Shown: positions 7,300 to 15,286, numbered from the stretch's first letter. The stretch: DNA of 16,831 nt from an uncultured Bacilli bacterium (GCA_934098455.1 CAKOOU010000024.1:1-16831), one strand, 5' to 3'. Notes: generated by a model from the letters alone, not told the origin. Numbers and translations: made by a program.

Positions 7300-8196
7300 T
7301 TATCTATTTAATATCTTTTCTTTATTTTTAAATGATTTTATTATTTCATTTTCACTTATATTTAAAATATTTAACATATTTTTAAAAGAATAGTTACTAT
7401 AATAACTTATTGTATTAATTCCATTCATTATTGTATTAAAATCATTACCATTATTATATATAAATGCAAGAGATATAATAGTTCCTACAAAATATTCTAA
7501 CTCTTTCTGATAATTAATTTTATCTAATAAAACAATATTTAATAAAGAATTTCTAATACAATTTAAATTTTGTATTCTATTATGTTTATCACCTAATCTA
7601 TAATAAGATTCTATTCCTAACTCTGCCATAATAGAAGGCGTTTCAACATATATACAATTAATATTTCTAGTATATATATGTGTTACTTCATGTATATAAT
7701 CTATAATACTTTTATTATTTAATATTAGTAAATTATCTTTATATAAGTTAATTGAACAAGACATACTAAATTTATCATCATATATAGTCTTATCAATCAA
7801 ATACTTAAATAAATTTAAGTATACTAAATTATCATTTACATAATAATCTAACATAGACTTATCTGTACTATCTTTTATATAATTAATACAATTTTTATCA
7901 ATTTTATTTGATATTTCAAATAAATATTTTATATCTTCATCACTCATTAATCTTTCTTTATTTAATCTTATAAAATAATTCATAATATCTTTTTTTAAAG
8001 TATGTTTATCTTTAATAAATTCATTATATTCTTTTATTATTAAATCTTTATATTTATCAGATACATCTATATAACTACTAACTACTATCATATATATTGT
8101 ATTAATTGAGTTTATTATTAATATTTTTTCATTTATATCTAAACTATCATTATATATACTTATATAATATTCTATATAATTTAATAACATTTTCAT
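7300..8196 (-). CDS. Putative HExxH metallopeptidase-like protein
   Basis: I cannot place this 298-residue protein in a family by overall sequence. It contains YIHEVTHIY, an HExxH zinc motif (His169, Glu170, His173) in a predicted helix. Downstream, VETPSIMAELGIE offers Glu185 or Glu192 as a third ligand. The '(E)xPSxxxE' pattern recalls peptidase family M3 (oligoendopeptidases), where such a helix carries the third ligand, but the protein is only about half the size of an M3 enzyme. No signal peptide or clear membrane helix is seen, so it is probably cytoplasmic. The ATG is preceded by AGGAGA, which overlaps the miaA stop codon, so the two genes are translationally coupled and share the miaA promoter. 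The N-terminal 150 residues are Asn/Ile/Tyr-rich helices without known motifs. Confidence 0.65.
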   Translation of the reverse strand: MKMLLNYIEYYISIYNDSLDINEKILIINSINTIYMIVVSSYIDVSDKYKDLIIKEYNEFIKDKHTLKKDIMNYFIRLNKERLMSDEDIKYLFEISNKIDKNCINYIKDSTDKSMLDYYVNDNLVYLNLFKYLIDKTIYDDKFSMSCSINLYKDNLLILNNKSIIDYIHEVTHIYTRNINCIYVETPSIMAELGIESYYRLGDKHNRIQNLNCIRNSLLNIVLLDKINYQKELEYFVGTIISLAFIYNNGNDFNTIMNGINTISYYSNYSFKNMLNILNISENEIIKSFKNKEKILNR

Positions 8197-8198
8197 AA

Positions 8199-9050
8199 TT
8201 AATCTCCTATATATTCTTCTACTTCTTTAATTGTATTATTAAAACTTTTAAAATCAACATCAAACCACATTATATTCATTTGATTATTAAACCATGTATA
8301 TTGTCTTTTAGCATAACGTCTACTTCTTTTCTTTATTAATTCTATTGCTTCATCTAAACTAATTTCACCATCATAATATGAATATAATTCTTTATATCCT
8401 ATACCTGTCATTATTGCTTTACTTCTTATATTTCTATCATATAATGATTTAACTTCATTTAATAAACCATCCTTTATCATTATATCTACTCTTTTATTAA
8501 TCCTATCATATAAAGTATTTCTATCTGTTGTTAATCCAATAAATTTAACATCATATAATAATTTATCTTTATCTTTAATGCTATCATTTCTATTTAAAAA
8601 TCTAATCATTCTTTTTCTATTATTTATATGTATATCACTATTTTTATCTTTATCTAAAACTAATTTATATAATTCTTCATTAGTTAAATTTTCATACATA
8701 TTATTTTTATTATCTTCTTCTTCAAATACATAATTATATAATCCTGCTTTAATATATAATCCAGTACCACCAACTATAATAATATTTTTATTTTTATTTT
8801 TATCAAGTATATTTCTTAAATCTTTTTGATAATCATATACTGTATACATTTCATTAACATCTTTTATATCTAATAAGTAATGTTTAATCCCTTCTTTTTC
8901 TTCTTCTTTTATCTTAGCAGTTCCTATATTTAACTCTTTATAAACTTGCATAGAATCTGCATTTATAATTATTGCATTATATTTTTTTGCTAAATCTATA
9001 CTTAATTTTGTTTTTCCTACTCCTGTTGGACCTACTATACATAGTATCAT
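8199..9050 (-). CDS. miaA: tRNA dimethylallyltransferase MiaA
   Basis: MiaA transfers a dimethylallyl group from dimethylallyl diphosphate to N6 of A37 in tRNAs that read codons starting with U. The 283-residue product shows the P-loop GPTGVGKT (7-14), the DSMQVY motif (32-37), GGTGLYI (94-100), GIGYKEL (216-222) and the tRNA-binding end RRYAKRQYTWF (244-254). The length is slightly below the usual 300-315. GAGG lies before the ATG. It is the first gene of a two-gene operon with the HExxH protein, whose binding site is embedded in the miaA stop region. It diverges from the ZIP transporter gene. Confidence 0.96.
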   Translation of the reverse strand: MILCIVGPTGVGKTKLSIDLAKKYNAIIINADSMQVYKELNIGTAKIKEEEKEGIKHYLLDIKDVNEMYTVYDYQKDLRNILDKNKNKNIIIVGGTGLYIKAGLYNYVFEEEDNKNNMYENLTNEELYKLVLDKDKNSDIHINNRKRMIRFLNRNDSIKDKDKLLYDVKFIGLTTDRNTLYDRINKRVDIMIKDGLLNEVKSLYDRNIRSKAIMTGIGYKELYSYYDGEISLDEAIELIKKRSRRYAKRQYTWFNNQMNIMWFDVDFKSFNNTIKEVEEYIGD

Positions 9051-9071
9051 TCTATCGCCTCTTTTTCTGTG

Positions 9072-9085
9072 TTATGATATCATAA
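9072..9085. promoter_or_regulatory. Palindrome over the miaA -10 box, possible operator
   Basis: TTATGATATCATAA is a perfect 14-base palindrome that covers the -10 box of miaA in the gap shared with the divergent ZIP transporter gene. A second perfect palindrome, TTTGTTAACAAA (9104-9115), lies just beyond the -35 box. Either could bind a dimeric regulator. In such AT-rich DNA palindromes of this size also arise by chance. Confidence 0.3.
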
Positions 9086-9102
9086 TTTTTTTTATTAATC
9101 AA
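9074..9102 (-). promoter_or_regulatory. Promoter of miaA
   Basis: TTGATT (9097-9102) and TATCAT (9074-9079) on the minus strand are separated by 17 bases that include a run of eight A. The predicted start near 9067 gives a leader of about 17 bases with a GAGG binding site. Confidence 0.6.
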
Positions 9103-9154
9103 ATTTGTTAACAAAAAGTACAAATCATTCATTTAATAATATAGGTGAATTAGA

Positions 9155-9940
9155 ATGATAAATTTTTTTTATAATTTAAATCCTGTTATACAAGCATTTC
9201 TAGCATCTACTTTTACTTTTTTGATTACTGCATTTGGTGCTGCTAGTGTATTTTTATTTAAAAAGTTTAATAAAACTATATTGGATTCTTTTCTAAGTTT
9301 TAGTGCTGGTGTAATGATAGCAGCTACTTTCTTTTCTTTAATAAATCCTGCTATTGATATGTCAGAAAATTTAGGTTTAATTCCTATAGTTGTGCTAGTT
9401 ATTGGTATATTAGGTGGAACAATTTTATTGTTTGTTGGTGATAAAATATTTGAAAGAAAAATGAGGTTATCTAAAAAAAATAAAAGACTAAGTTTATTAA
9501 TATTTTCTATAGTTTTACATAATATTCCAGAAGGAATGGCTATCGGAGTTGCATTTGGTTCTGTTATATATAATCTAAATGGTGCAACTATTGGTGCTGC
9601 TATAACGCTTGCCATTGGTATAGGTATACAAAACTTTCCTGAAGGAAGTGCAATTAGTTTACCATTACTTGGTAGTGGTATGTCAAAACGTAAATCTTTT
9701 ATGATTGGATCTTTATCAGCAATAGTTGAACCCATATCAGCAGTAATAGGTGCACTACTTGTTTTAAAAGTTAATATCATACTTCCATATTTACTTGCTT
9801 TTGCTGCAGGAGCAATGTTATATGTAGTTGTTGAAGAAATAATACCAGAAAGTCAAAATACAGAAAAAAAAGACCTTATGGCCTTTGTAACTATATTAGG
9901 TTTTAGCTTAATGATGATACTTGACGTAGCATTAGGCTAA
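9155..9940 (+). CDS. ZIP-family metal transporter, GufA type
   Basis: ZIP proteins import zinc, iron or other divalent metals across the membrane. This 261-residue protein has about eight hydrophobic helices. The metal site is shown by LHNIPEG (121-127) in helix 4 and IQNFPEG (158-164) in helix 5, where Gln replaces the His of ZupT-type proteins. That replacement and the GIGIQNFPEGSAISLPLL segment are typical of the GufA branch. VVEEIIPES (225-233) is a further conserved site. A basic loop (100-111, RKMRLSKKNKRL) lies between helices 3 and 4. The ATG follows AGGTGA by six bases. It is alone in its transcription unit, between a divergent promoter region and its own terminator. Metal specificity cannot be read from the sequence. 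Confidence 0.93.
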   Translation: MINFFYNLNPVIQAFLASTFTFLITAFGAASVFLFKKFNKTILDSFLSFSAGVMIAATFFSLINPAIDMSENLGLIPIVVLVIGILGGTILLFVGDKIFERKMRLSKKNKRLSLLIFSIVLHNIPEGMAIGVAFGSVIYNLNGATIGAAITLAIGIGIQNFPEGSAISLPLLGSGMSKRKSFMIGSLSAIVEPISAVIGALLVLKVNIILPYLLAFAAGAMLYVVVEEIIPESQNTEKKDLMAFVTILGFSLMMILDVALG

Positions 9941-9952
9941 ACCTAATTTTTA
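9931..9952 (+). terminator. Intrinsic terminator of the ZIP gene
   Basis: ATTAGG (9931-9936) and CCTAAT (9942-9947) form a six-base stem with a five-base loop that contains the stop codon, followed by TTTTT. Confidence 0.75.
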
Positions 9953-10100
9953 TATTCTAAAGAAGAAATAACAGTATTAATCAATTTATCATTTTTATTA
10001 CTTTTGTTTTTGTTTATAGCAACAATACTTATAGTACTTATTAGTGATATTAATAATATCAAACTATTATCTCAACTAAAGTAAATCCTTTTTTATTCAT
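9943..10100 (-). pseudogene. Frameshifted short type IV prepilin-like gene
   Basis: The minus-strand ATG at 10098-10100 follows a strong CGGAGG site and encodes MNKKGFTLVEIIV before an in-frame TGA. This is the class III prepilin signal: basic start, cleavage after Gly5, then FTLVE. In the next frame the same sequence continues without a stop as LILLISLISTISIVAI, the hydrophobic pilin helix, then KNKSNKNDK and ends EYKN with a TAG at 9943-9945. Adding one base (GTTTG to GTTTTG) would restore a single 52-codon reading frame. It is either a decayed pseudo-pilin of the ComG or type II secretion kind, or an indel error in the sequence. At 52 residues the product would be much shorter than normal pseudopilins, so a 3' truncation is also likely. 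It lies between two terminators with no visible promoter, and its end overlaps the ZIP terminator. Confidence 0.8.
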
Positions 10101-10122
10101 ATTTCCTCCGTAATTTAGACAA

Positions 10123-10143
10123 AAAAGTTCCTTAAGAACTTTT
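10123..10143 (-). terminator. Intrinsic terminator of the four-gene ATPase operon
   Basis: AAAAGTTC (10123-10130) and GAACTTTT (10136-10143) form an eight-base stem with a five-base loop. On the minus strand the stem runs into TTTTTTG. It overlaps the stop codon of the repeat protein gene and ends the operon that starts near 15236. Confidence 0.8.
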
Positions 10144-11434
10144 AATATTCATGATCCAAATATATTTCAACATATCCAGAGAATGTTTTTAATTTATCTT
10201 CGTTTTGACTTCCACCAACACCTTTTAATCTAAAGTCCATTTCATATTCATGTGTTGTATTTGGTGCTATTACTATACCAGTTGCAATTGGAGAAGTTAA
10301 CTTAGGAGCGGTTTGTTCTGGTAATGTTACACCTCCATTTGTTCCTCTAATAGTATATTTGAAATTATCTGTAACATAATCATTTAATGTAACTACCCAT
10401 CTTAAATTATAAATTATATACATGTTTGATGTTTTATTAGTTACTCTAAATTTTTTTGTCGGTATATTATTTACATAGTAAGGTTGGTCATCAGGATAAA
10501 CATCGGTTATAAATACAGTATTTTGGTCTTCATATTCTAATACTAAATCTCCTGCTTTAACAGTCATATTCTTATTTCCAACATTTGTACTACTTCCACT
10601 ATTAACTGGATCTACATTTTCTAGTTCATCACTCTTTAAACAATACTTATCACATTTATTATCATGATTTGTATCACAATGTAAATCACATATCATATCT
10701 TTATCCATATCAAAGTTTAAATCAGGTTTACCATCACCATCTGTATCAATTTCCATATCTGCAATACCATCACCATCTAAATCTAAATTTATATCTGGCC
10801 ATCCATCATGATTAGTATCGCAATTTAAATAACATTTACCATGTCTATCTCTTCTATTAATTAAATTAAAATCAGGTCTTCCATTATGATTTCTATCTAC
10901 ATTAAATATTTTCTTTCTATTACCTTTATAATCTATATTTAAATCAGGTTTTAAATCTCTATTAATATCAATATTAACTTCTGGTTCTCTATCTCCATTT
11001 AAGTCTAGATTTAATTCTGGTATTCCATCATGATCAATATCTATATTTAAATGTCTTATAATACCATAATTAACTGCTGAATAACTTGCCCCTAATATTG
11101 CTAACAACAATACTGTAAAGAACAATAAAAGTAAAAACCAATGTCTATTTTGATATACTTTTATTATTATTTCTTTATCTTTTTTTTGAACTAATACACC
11201 ATATGGTAAATGTATTTTATTATCCTTAGGATCACAAGTTAATTTAATACATCTCAATGCATATTTTCTTAAAGATTCTATTTCTTCACCAGAGTATATT
11301 TTATTAAAAATATCTTCAAATAATTTTTCTTGGTCTTCAACGCTTAACTTTTCTAATTCTTCTAACTTTATTACATGTGTTCTTACTTTAGATTTACTAA
11401 GACGTTTTATTTTTTCTTTCTTATTCTTTTTCAT
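10142..11434 (-). CDS. Single-pass membrane protein with Asp-rich 12-residue repeats
   Basis: I do not know this protein as a named family. From the start chosen here (430 residues) it has a very basic cytoplasmic N-terminus, a soluble domain to about 96, one membrane helix at about 99-121, and about eleven 12-residue repeats (about 129-263). A C-terminal domain (about 290-430) is predicted to be a beta-sandwich. The repeats follow N-x-D-x-D/N-x-D-G-x-P-D-hydrophobic, for example NIDIDHDGIPEL and EIDTDGDGKPDL. Such loops resemble the calcium-binding loops of thrombospondin type 3 repeats and dockerins. Three CxxxC pairs (Cys201/205, 249/253, 261/265) sit in the repeat region. Positive charges before the helix place the repeats outside. 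The frame opens eight codons upstream at 11458, but AAGGAG lies within that stretch, so ATG 11432-11434 is the likely start. It is the last gene of the ATPase operon, 54 bases after the DUF2357 gene. Confidence 0.8.
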   Translation of the reverse strand: MKKNKKEKIKRLSKSKVRTHVIKLEELEKLSVEDQEKLFEDIFNKIYSGEEIESLRKYALRCIKLTCDPKDNKIHLPYGVLVQKKDKEIIIKVYQNRHWFLLLLFFTVLLLAILGASYSAVNYGIIRHLNIDIDHDGIPELNLDLNGDREPEVNIDINRDLKPDLNIDYKGNRKKIFNVDRNHNGRPDFNLINRRDRHGKCYLNCDTNHDGWPDINLDLDGDGIADMEIDTDGDGKPDLNFDMDKDMICDLHCDTNHDNKCDKYCLKSDELENVDPVNSGSSTNVGNKNMTVKAGDLVLEYEDQNTVFITDVYPDDQPYYVNNIPTKKFRVTNKTSNMYIIYNLRWVVTLNDYVTDNFKYTIRGTNGGVTLPEQTAPKLTSPIATGIVIAPNTTHEYEMDFRLKGVGGSQNEDKLKTFSGYVEIYLDHEY

Positions 11435-11488
11435 AACATATACTCTCCTTATTTTCAATTATAAATCAAAAATAAATAAATAACAATA

Positions 11489-12580
11489 TTATTTATAAAT
11501 ATCATTTATTTGTTTTAATTTATTTTTATGTATTTTAATAAAATTATTATATATATTAGTAATACTATTTAATCTATTTTCTTTATCTTTTATTGCATTT
11601 TCATATACATCTTTTGTTTTTATTAAGAATGAATCTATATCTTGTTTATCTTCATAAATATATTCACTTATTAATTTGTTTAATTTAGCATTTATATCTT
11701 TATATTTTAATAAGTTTTCATGTTTAGGATCAACTGCAATACTATCAATAAAATAACCTAATGTAAATTCATCTCTTGTTTCTTTATTTGAGTTTATTAC
11801 TCTATCATAATTAACTACTTTAGGATCTCTATATTCAAAATTATCTAAATATTGCCATAAAATAAATGCTTTTTGAAAATTAGGCTCTCTTAATATTAAA
11901 TTAGTTTTTCTTATTGGATTTTTAACTAAACTACAGCCAATTAATTCTTTTATCATCTCAGTTGTTCTAAACCCACTAATAACTTCATAACATGCTAATA
12001 TTCTATTTTTATAATCAGCACCAAATTCTGTTAAATCTTCTGTCTCTTCTTCATTCATTTTAAGTTCAATATTAATCTTTTTATTTTTTATATTAGTTTC
12101 GGCTTTATAACTAATATTTCTTTTTATTTCTTTATTACTAACTAAATCTAAGTTTTCTAATTGTCTATTTATGAATGATTCTAATCTAACAACTAAAGTG
12201 TATATAAATCTATTTTCATATAAATCAGATGTATCTTCTTTAAATACATTTAATAATTTTTTTGGTACAACATCTCCATTATTATCTATATCTTGTATAT
12301 TTTCACTATGTTGTGCCAAATGTTTTATTGTTTCTTGAGATACTTTTTTTGTTTTTTCAACTATTACTACATCTTCTTCTTGTACTATAAATCTTCTAGG
12401 ATTTCTTACTATTTTATCAATGTTAGGTAAAGTATCTTCTAACACACTTAACCAACTATAATCTATTTTTGTTTCTTTTATATCAGAAGTACAGATGAAG
12501 TTTGCATCTGTACCTGACATAAAAGTATCTAGTTCATTTGTATTAATATTATTCATAACATCTGTAATATTCTTTAACAT
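11489..12580 (-). CDS. DUF2357-family protein, partner of the McrB-like ATPase
   Basis: This 363-residue protein carries the DUF2357 signature, found in proteins encoded next to McrB-like ATPases: RNPRRFIVQEEDVVIVEKTKK (59-79 region), KHLAQHS (86-92), PKKLLNVFKED (106-116) and YENRFIYTLVVRLE (121-134). In many relatives a PD-(D/E)XK nuclease domain follows and the whole protein is markedly longer. Here the second half is helical and ends in a Lys/Asn-rich tail, and I see no nuclease motif. It has no membrane helix, so it is cytoplasmic. The AGGTGA site overlaps the stop codon of the ATPase gene, seven bases upstream, so the two are probably translated together. By family analogy it would couple to the ATPase as an adaptor; that role is inferred. 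Confidence 0.82.
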   Translation of the reverse strand: MLKNITDVMNNINTNELDTFMSGTDANFICTSDIKETKIDYSWLSVLEDTLPNIDKIVRNPRRFIVQEEDVVIVEKTKKVSQETIKHLAQHSENIQDIDNNGDVVPKKLLNVFKEDTSDLYENRFIYTLVVRLESFINRQLENLDLVSNKEIKRNISYKAETNIKNKKINIELKMNEEETEDLTEFGADYKNRILACYEVISGFRTTEMIKELIGCSLVKNPIRKTNLILREPNFQKAFILWQYLDNFEYRDPKVVNYDRVINSNKETRDEFTLGYFIDSIAVDPKHENLLKYKDINAKLNKLISEYIYEDKQDIDSFLIKTKDVYENAIKDKENRLNSITNIYNNFIKIHKNKLKQINDIYK

Positions 12581-12587
12581 AATTCAC

Positions 12588-14090
12588 CTACATAGATTTC
12601 TTTAATCTTATTATAAATTCTTTACATTTGATCATATTTTCTTTACCGAAATGAGTATTTAAATAATTTATAAATTCATCTAATTCATTTTTTATAAAAG
12701 CTAAATTTAATTGTTCAAATTTTCTTAATATTTTACTTGCAATTAAGTAATCTATTGCATCAAGTTCAGTTCCACCACAAGCAACATAACTTGGAACAAA
12801 ATCACTAATTTGTTTCATAATACGATTACCAAATGAAATTCTAAAATGCTCTATTATGTATTGATCTAAATCTTCTAATTTTTTTAGCATATCTTCACTA
12901 ACTTTATATTTTTCTTGTGCTTCATCAAATAATTTTTCAAAATATTCATCACTTATATTAATACCAGCTGTCTTAGGTGCATTAAATTTTGAACATTTTT
13001 CATTTATATCAATAGGCATCGCTCTATCATATACTTTATCTGTTACCATAAATGTTGAATCATCGTTATTTATTGTACCAATGTACCACATATTTCCAGG
13101 TAAAGTAAAGTTACCATTTACAATCTTTTTAGGATCATTTTCCCAAGGAGTTGAAACTAAATTTACTACCCATTCTTTTTTTGATGGCATTTCCATAATT
13201 GATAACATTTCTGCAAAGTAATATTCAACACGAGCAATGTTCATTTCATCAAGTATAGTTACATAAATTTTATCATTATATGTTGCTTCATACATTTTAC
13301 TTAATAACTCTGTTTCATTAAATCTTTTTGTAAATTCATTGAAATATCCAAACAATTCAGTTCTATCTCTCCAAGAAGGTTGAACTGGAGCAATAACAGA
13401 ATCATTACCTAAGAAATGTCCAAATGCATATGCAAGTGATGTTTTACCTGTACCACTTATACCTTGTAAAATTATTAATCTACTAGCACCAAATGCAGAT
13501 ATAAATAATCTTATTAAATCCTTAGTATAATATAATCCTAACTCACTAGCAGAATAATCTCTAAATCTATCACATATTTGTTCTAACGTTAAATTATTTT
13601 CAAACGGTTTATCTGGCTTATAATTAGCCCACATTTCATCAATTTTAGTTAATTTATAGAATCTACTTTCACCTTTACCAATTTTATTTATTGGATTACC
13701 ATTTTCATCTAAGTCTACTCCTTCAGCCATAGCCATAAGTTTATCATTTTCTTGTTTTAACTTTATCATATCATAATTAAGTTTTTCTACTTCTTCTAAT
13801 AACGAATCTTGTTCATGACTCTTTCTAACAACTTTCATAATCTTTTTAACTATATAAAATATAACATAAGCAAAAAGAGCTAACAAAAGTATTAAACATA
13901 ATACAGAAACAACAATAAATGCAACATTTATATTACCTTTATACTTACTTATAATTTCACCATATTTAACAATATTTAACATTTCTACTAACCCTGTAAA
14001 TATTGATTTAAAAATTGATATAAATCCCTCAAAAAAAGGAGTTAAAAAATCCACAAAAAACTTTCCATAATTATTCATAATAACACTCAC
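12588..14090 (-). CDS. Membrane-anchored McrB-like AAA+ ATPase
   Basis: The 500-residue protein has a hydrophobic, partly amphipathic N-terminal segment (about 11-41) and a clear membrane helix at about 55-82. A basic stretch and a short coiled coil (about 90-122) lead to a C-terminal AAA+ domain (about 190-440). That domain has Walker A GISGTGKT (210-217), Walker B with the McrB hallmark LDEMNIARVEYYFAEML (280-296), sensor IGTINNDD (337-344) and DRAMPID (355-361). The basic flank after the helix puts the ATPase in the cytoplasm. McrB proper binds GTP and is soluble, so an anchored form suggests a different job. The start is GTG 14088-14090, in a GTGA overlap with the stop of the preceding gene and after AGGT. 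An ATG at 14076-14078, four codons in, is the alternative. Confidence 0.88.
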   Translation of the reverse strand: MSVIMNNYGKFFVDFLTPFFEGFISIFKSIFTGLVEMLNIVKYGEIISKYKGNINVAFIVVSVLCLILLLALFAYVIFYIVKKIMKVVRKSHEQDSLLEEVEKLNYDMIKLKQENDKLMAMAEGVDLDENGNPINKIGKGESRFYKLTKIDEMWANYKPDKPFENNLTLEQICDRFRDYSASELGLYYTKDLIRLFISAFGASRLIILQGISGTGKTSLAYAFGHFLGNDSVIAPVQPSWRDRTELFGYFNEFTKRFNETELLSKMYEATYNDKIYVTILDEMNIARVEYYFAEMLSIMEMPSKKEWVVNLVSTPWENDPKKIVNGNFTLPGNMWYIGTINNDDSTFMVTDKVYDRAMPIDINEKCSKFNAPKTAGINISDEYFEKLFDEAQEKYKVSEDMLKKLEDLDQYIIEHFRISFGNRIMKQISDFVPSYVACGGTELDAIDYLIASKILRKFEQLNLAFIKNELDEFINYLNTHFGKENMIKCKEFIIRLKKSM

Positions 14091-15214
14091 TTTCTACCTA
14101 TCAATTCTTTTTCAAGAATTCTATCTCTATAATCTTTTATAATAAAATCAATATTCATATCTTTCCAAATTTCAATATATTTATCATTTAAACTCAAAAA
14201 TTCTTCAGAAACAATTACATTTTTTAAATCCATAAACATATTATAATTATTAGTTTCAAAATTCTTATTTAATTCAATATAAACATCAATATTACTATCC
14301 TTTATTTTATTTACTAAATCATAATCACCATTTATATCATCATAATCTATAAAAAATTTTATATTACTATTAACAATTTTATTTCTATTTATCATATAAT
14401 TTAATATTTCTTTATTCATTAATTCTTCTTTTTTTACTTTAAATAATAATACTTTATCTATACCACTTTTAAGTAATTTATATGAAGTTAAATATGCTAT
14501 ATCATAACTTATTCCATTTAATATATCACTTATATTAATCTTATTATTTACAATATTTATATCTCTTTCTTCATAATCATTTAATCCATTTATTTCATAT
14601 TCATAAATTACTTTATATAGATTATCTTTATTATTAACTTTTATAAAATAATTATGACTTTCTCTTGTACTAATATTATTAATATAATTATTAAATTCAT
14701 TATTCTTTATTATAATATCTTTTATATTTTGAATTAATGTAACTAAATCTTTATTTCTTTTAAATCTTATATTAACAAAATTATCAATTATATTATTAAT
14801 ATATTTTTCTATTTTTTTAGGATTATCTATTAATTTAAAATCTTTATCATATAAGTTAATACTTATATATATTAATATTGTTAAATATAATATTGAATCT
14901 TCTTGTTCTTTTATTTTATATACGATATCTTTTTCTTCATAATAATCTATTATTGATAACAATATATTTTTTAATTTTCTATTTATTTTATTATTAAACT
15001 TTATATATTTATCTATTTTACTATAATCATTCTTCGTATATAGAAAATATTTCTTATAGTAAATATCTATTACATTTTTTATAAGACTACTAAATTCTTC
15101 TTCATCAGACCATAAATTATTATTATTAAATTCTATATTATTTTCTAGATTTTTAAGAATAATATTTAGATTATTATTAGATATTTCAATATATTTATCT
15201 ATAATATCATTCAT
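14087..15214 (-). CDS. Unknown protein, first gene of the ATPase operon
   Basis: I do not recognise this 375-residue protein. It is very rich in Asn, Ile, Lys and Asp and has no clear signal peptide. The N-terminal half (1-190) looks helical, with a hydrophobic stretch LYLTILIYISINLY (about 109-122) that could be a buried helix. The C-terminal half alternates short strands and helices (KVLLFKVKKEE, IKFFIDYDD, IDVYIELNK, KNVIVSEE, IDFIIKDY), the pattern of an alpha/beta or barrel fold without an evident catalytic motif. The ATG follows AGAGGG, and the gene is behind a strong promoter. Its TGA stop overlaps the GTG start of the ATPase gene, so the products are probably needed in fixed ratio. 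Confidence 0.7.
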   Translation of the reverse strand: MNDIIDKYIEISNNNLNIILKNLENNIEFNNNNLWSDEEEFSSLIKNVIDIYYKKYFLYTKNDYSKIDKYIKFNNKINRKLKNILLSIIDYYEEKDIVYKIKEQEDSILYLTILIYISINLYDKDFKLIDNPKKIEKYINNIIDNFVNIRFKRNKDLVTLIQNIKDIIIKNNEFNNYINNISTRESHNYFIKVNNKDNLYKVIYEYEINGLNDYEERDINIVNNKINISDILNGISYDIAYLTSYKLLKSGIDKVLLFKVKKEELMNKEILNYMINRNKIVNSNIKFFIDYDDINGDYDLVNKIKDSNIDVYIELNKNFETNNYNMFMDLKNVIVSEEFLSLNDKYIEIWKDMNIDFIIKDYRDRILEKELIGRK

Positions 15215-15242
15215 ATGTAACCCTCTTTTCTACTCTATAACG

Positions 15243-15271
15243 ATTATATCAAATTATAATTTATATATCAA
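15243..15271 (-). promoter_or_regulatory. Promoter of the four-gene ATPase operon
   Basis: TTGATA (15266-15271) and TATAAT (15243-15248) on the minus strand are separated by exactly 17 bases. The predicted start near 15236 gives a leader of about 22 bases. It is among the best promoters in the window. I see no operator-like repeat over it. Confidence 0.85.
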
Positions 15272-15286
15272 TTAAATATAAGAAAA

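Noticed and set aside
9104..9115. Zur- or MntR-type operator for the ZIP transporter
   Set aside because: TTTGTTAACAAA is a perfect palindrome but does not match the Zur or MntR boxes I know from Firmicutes.
9169..9780. Long minus-strand reading frame of 203 codons
   Set aside because: It lies wholly antisense to the ZIP transporter gene, whose helices and metal motifs are clear, and its own product matches nothing.
11489..14090. Ordinary McrBC restriction system
   Set aside because: The ATPase is membrane-anchored, no McrC-type or other nuclease motif is visible, and the operon includes a membrane repeat protein.
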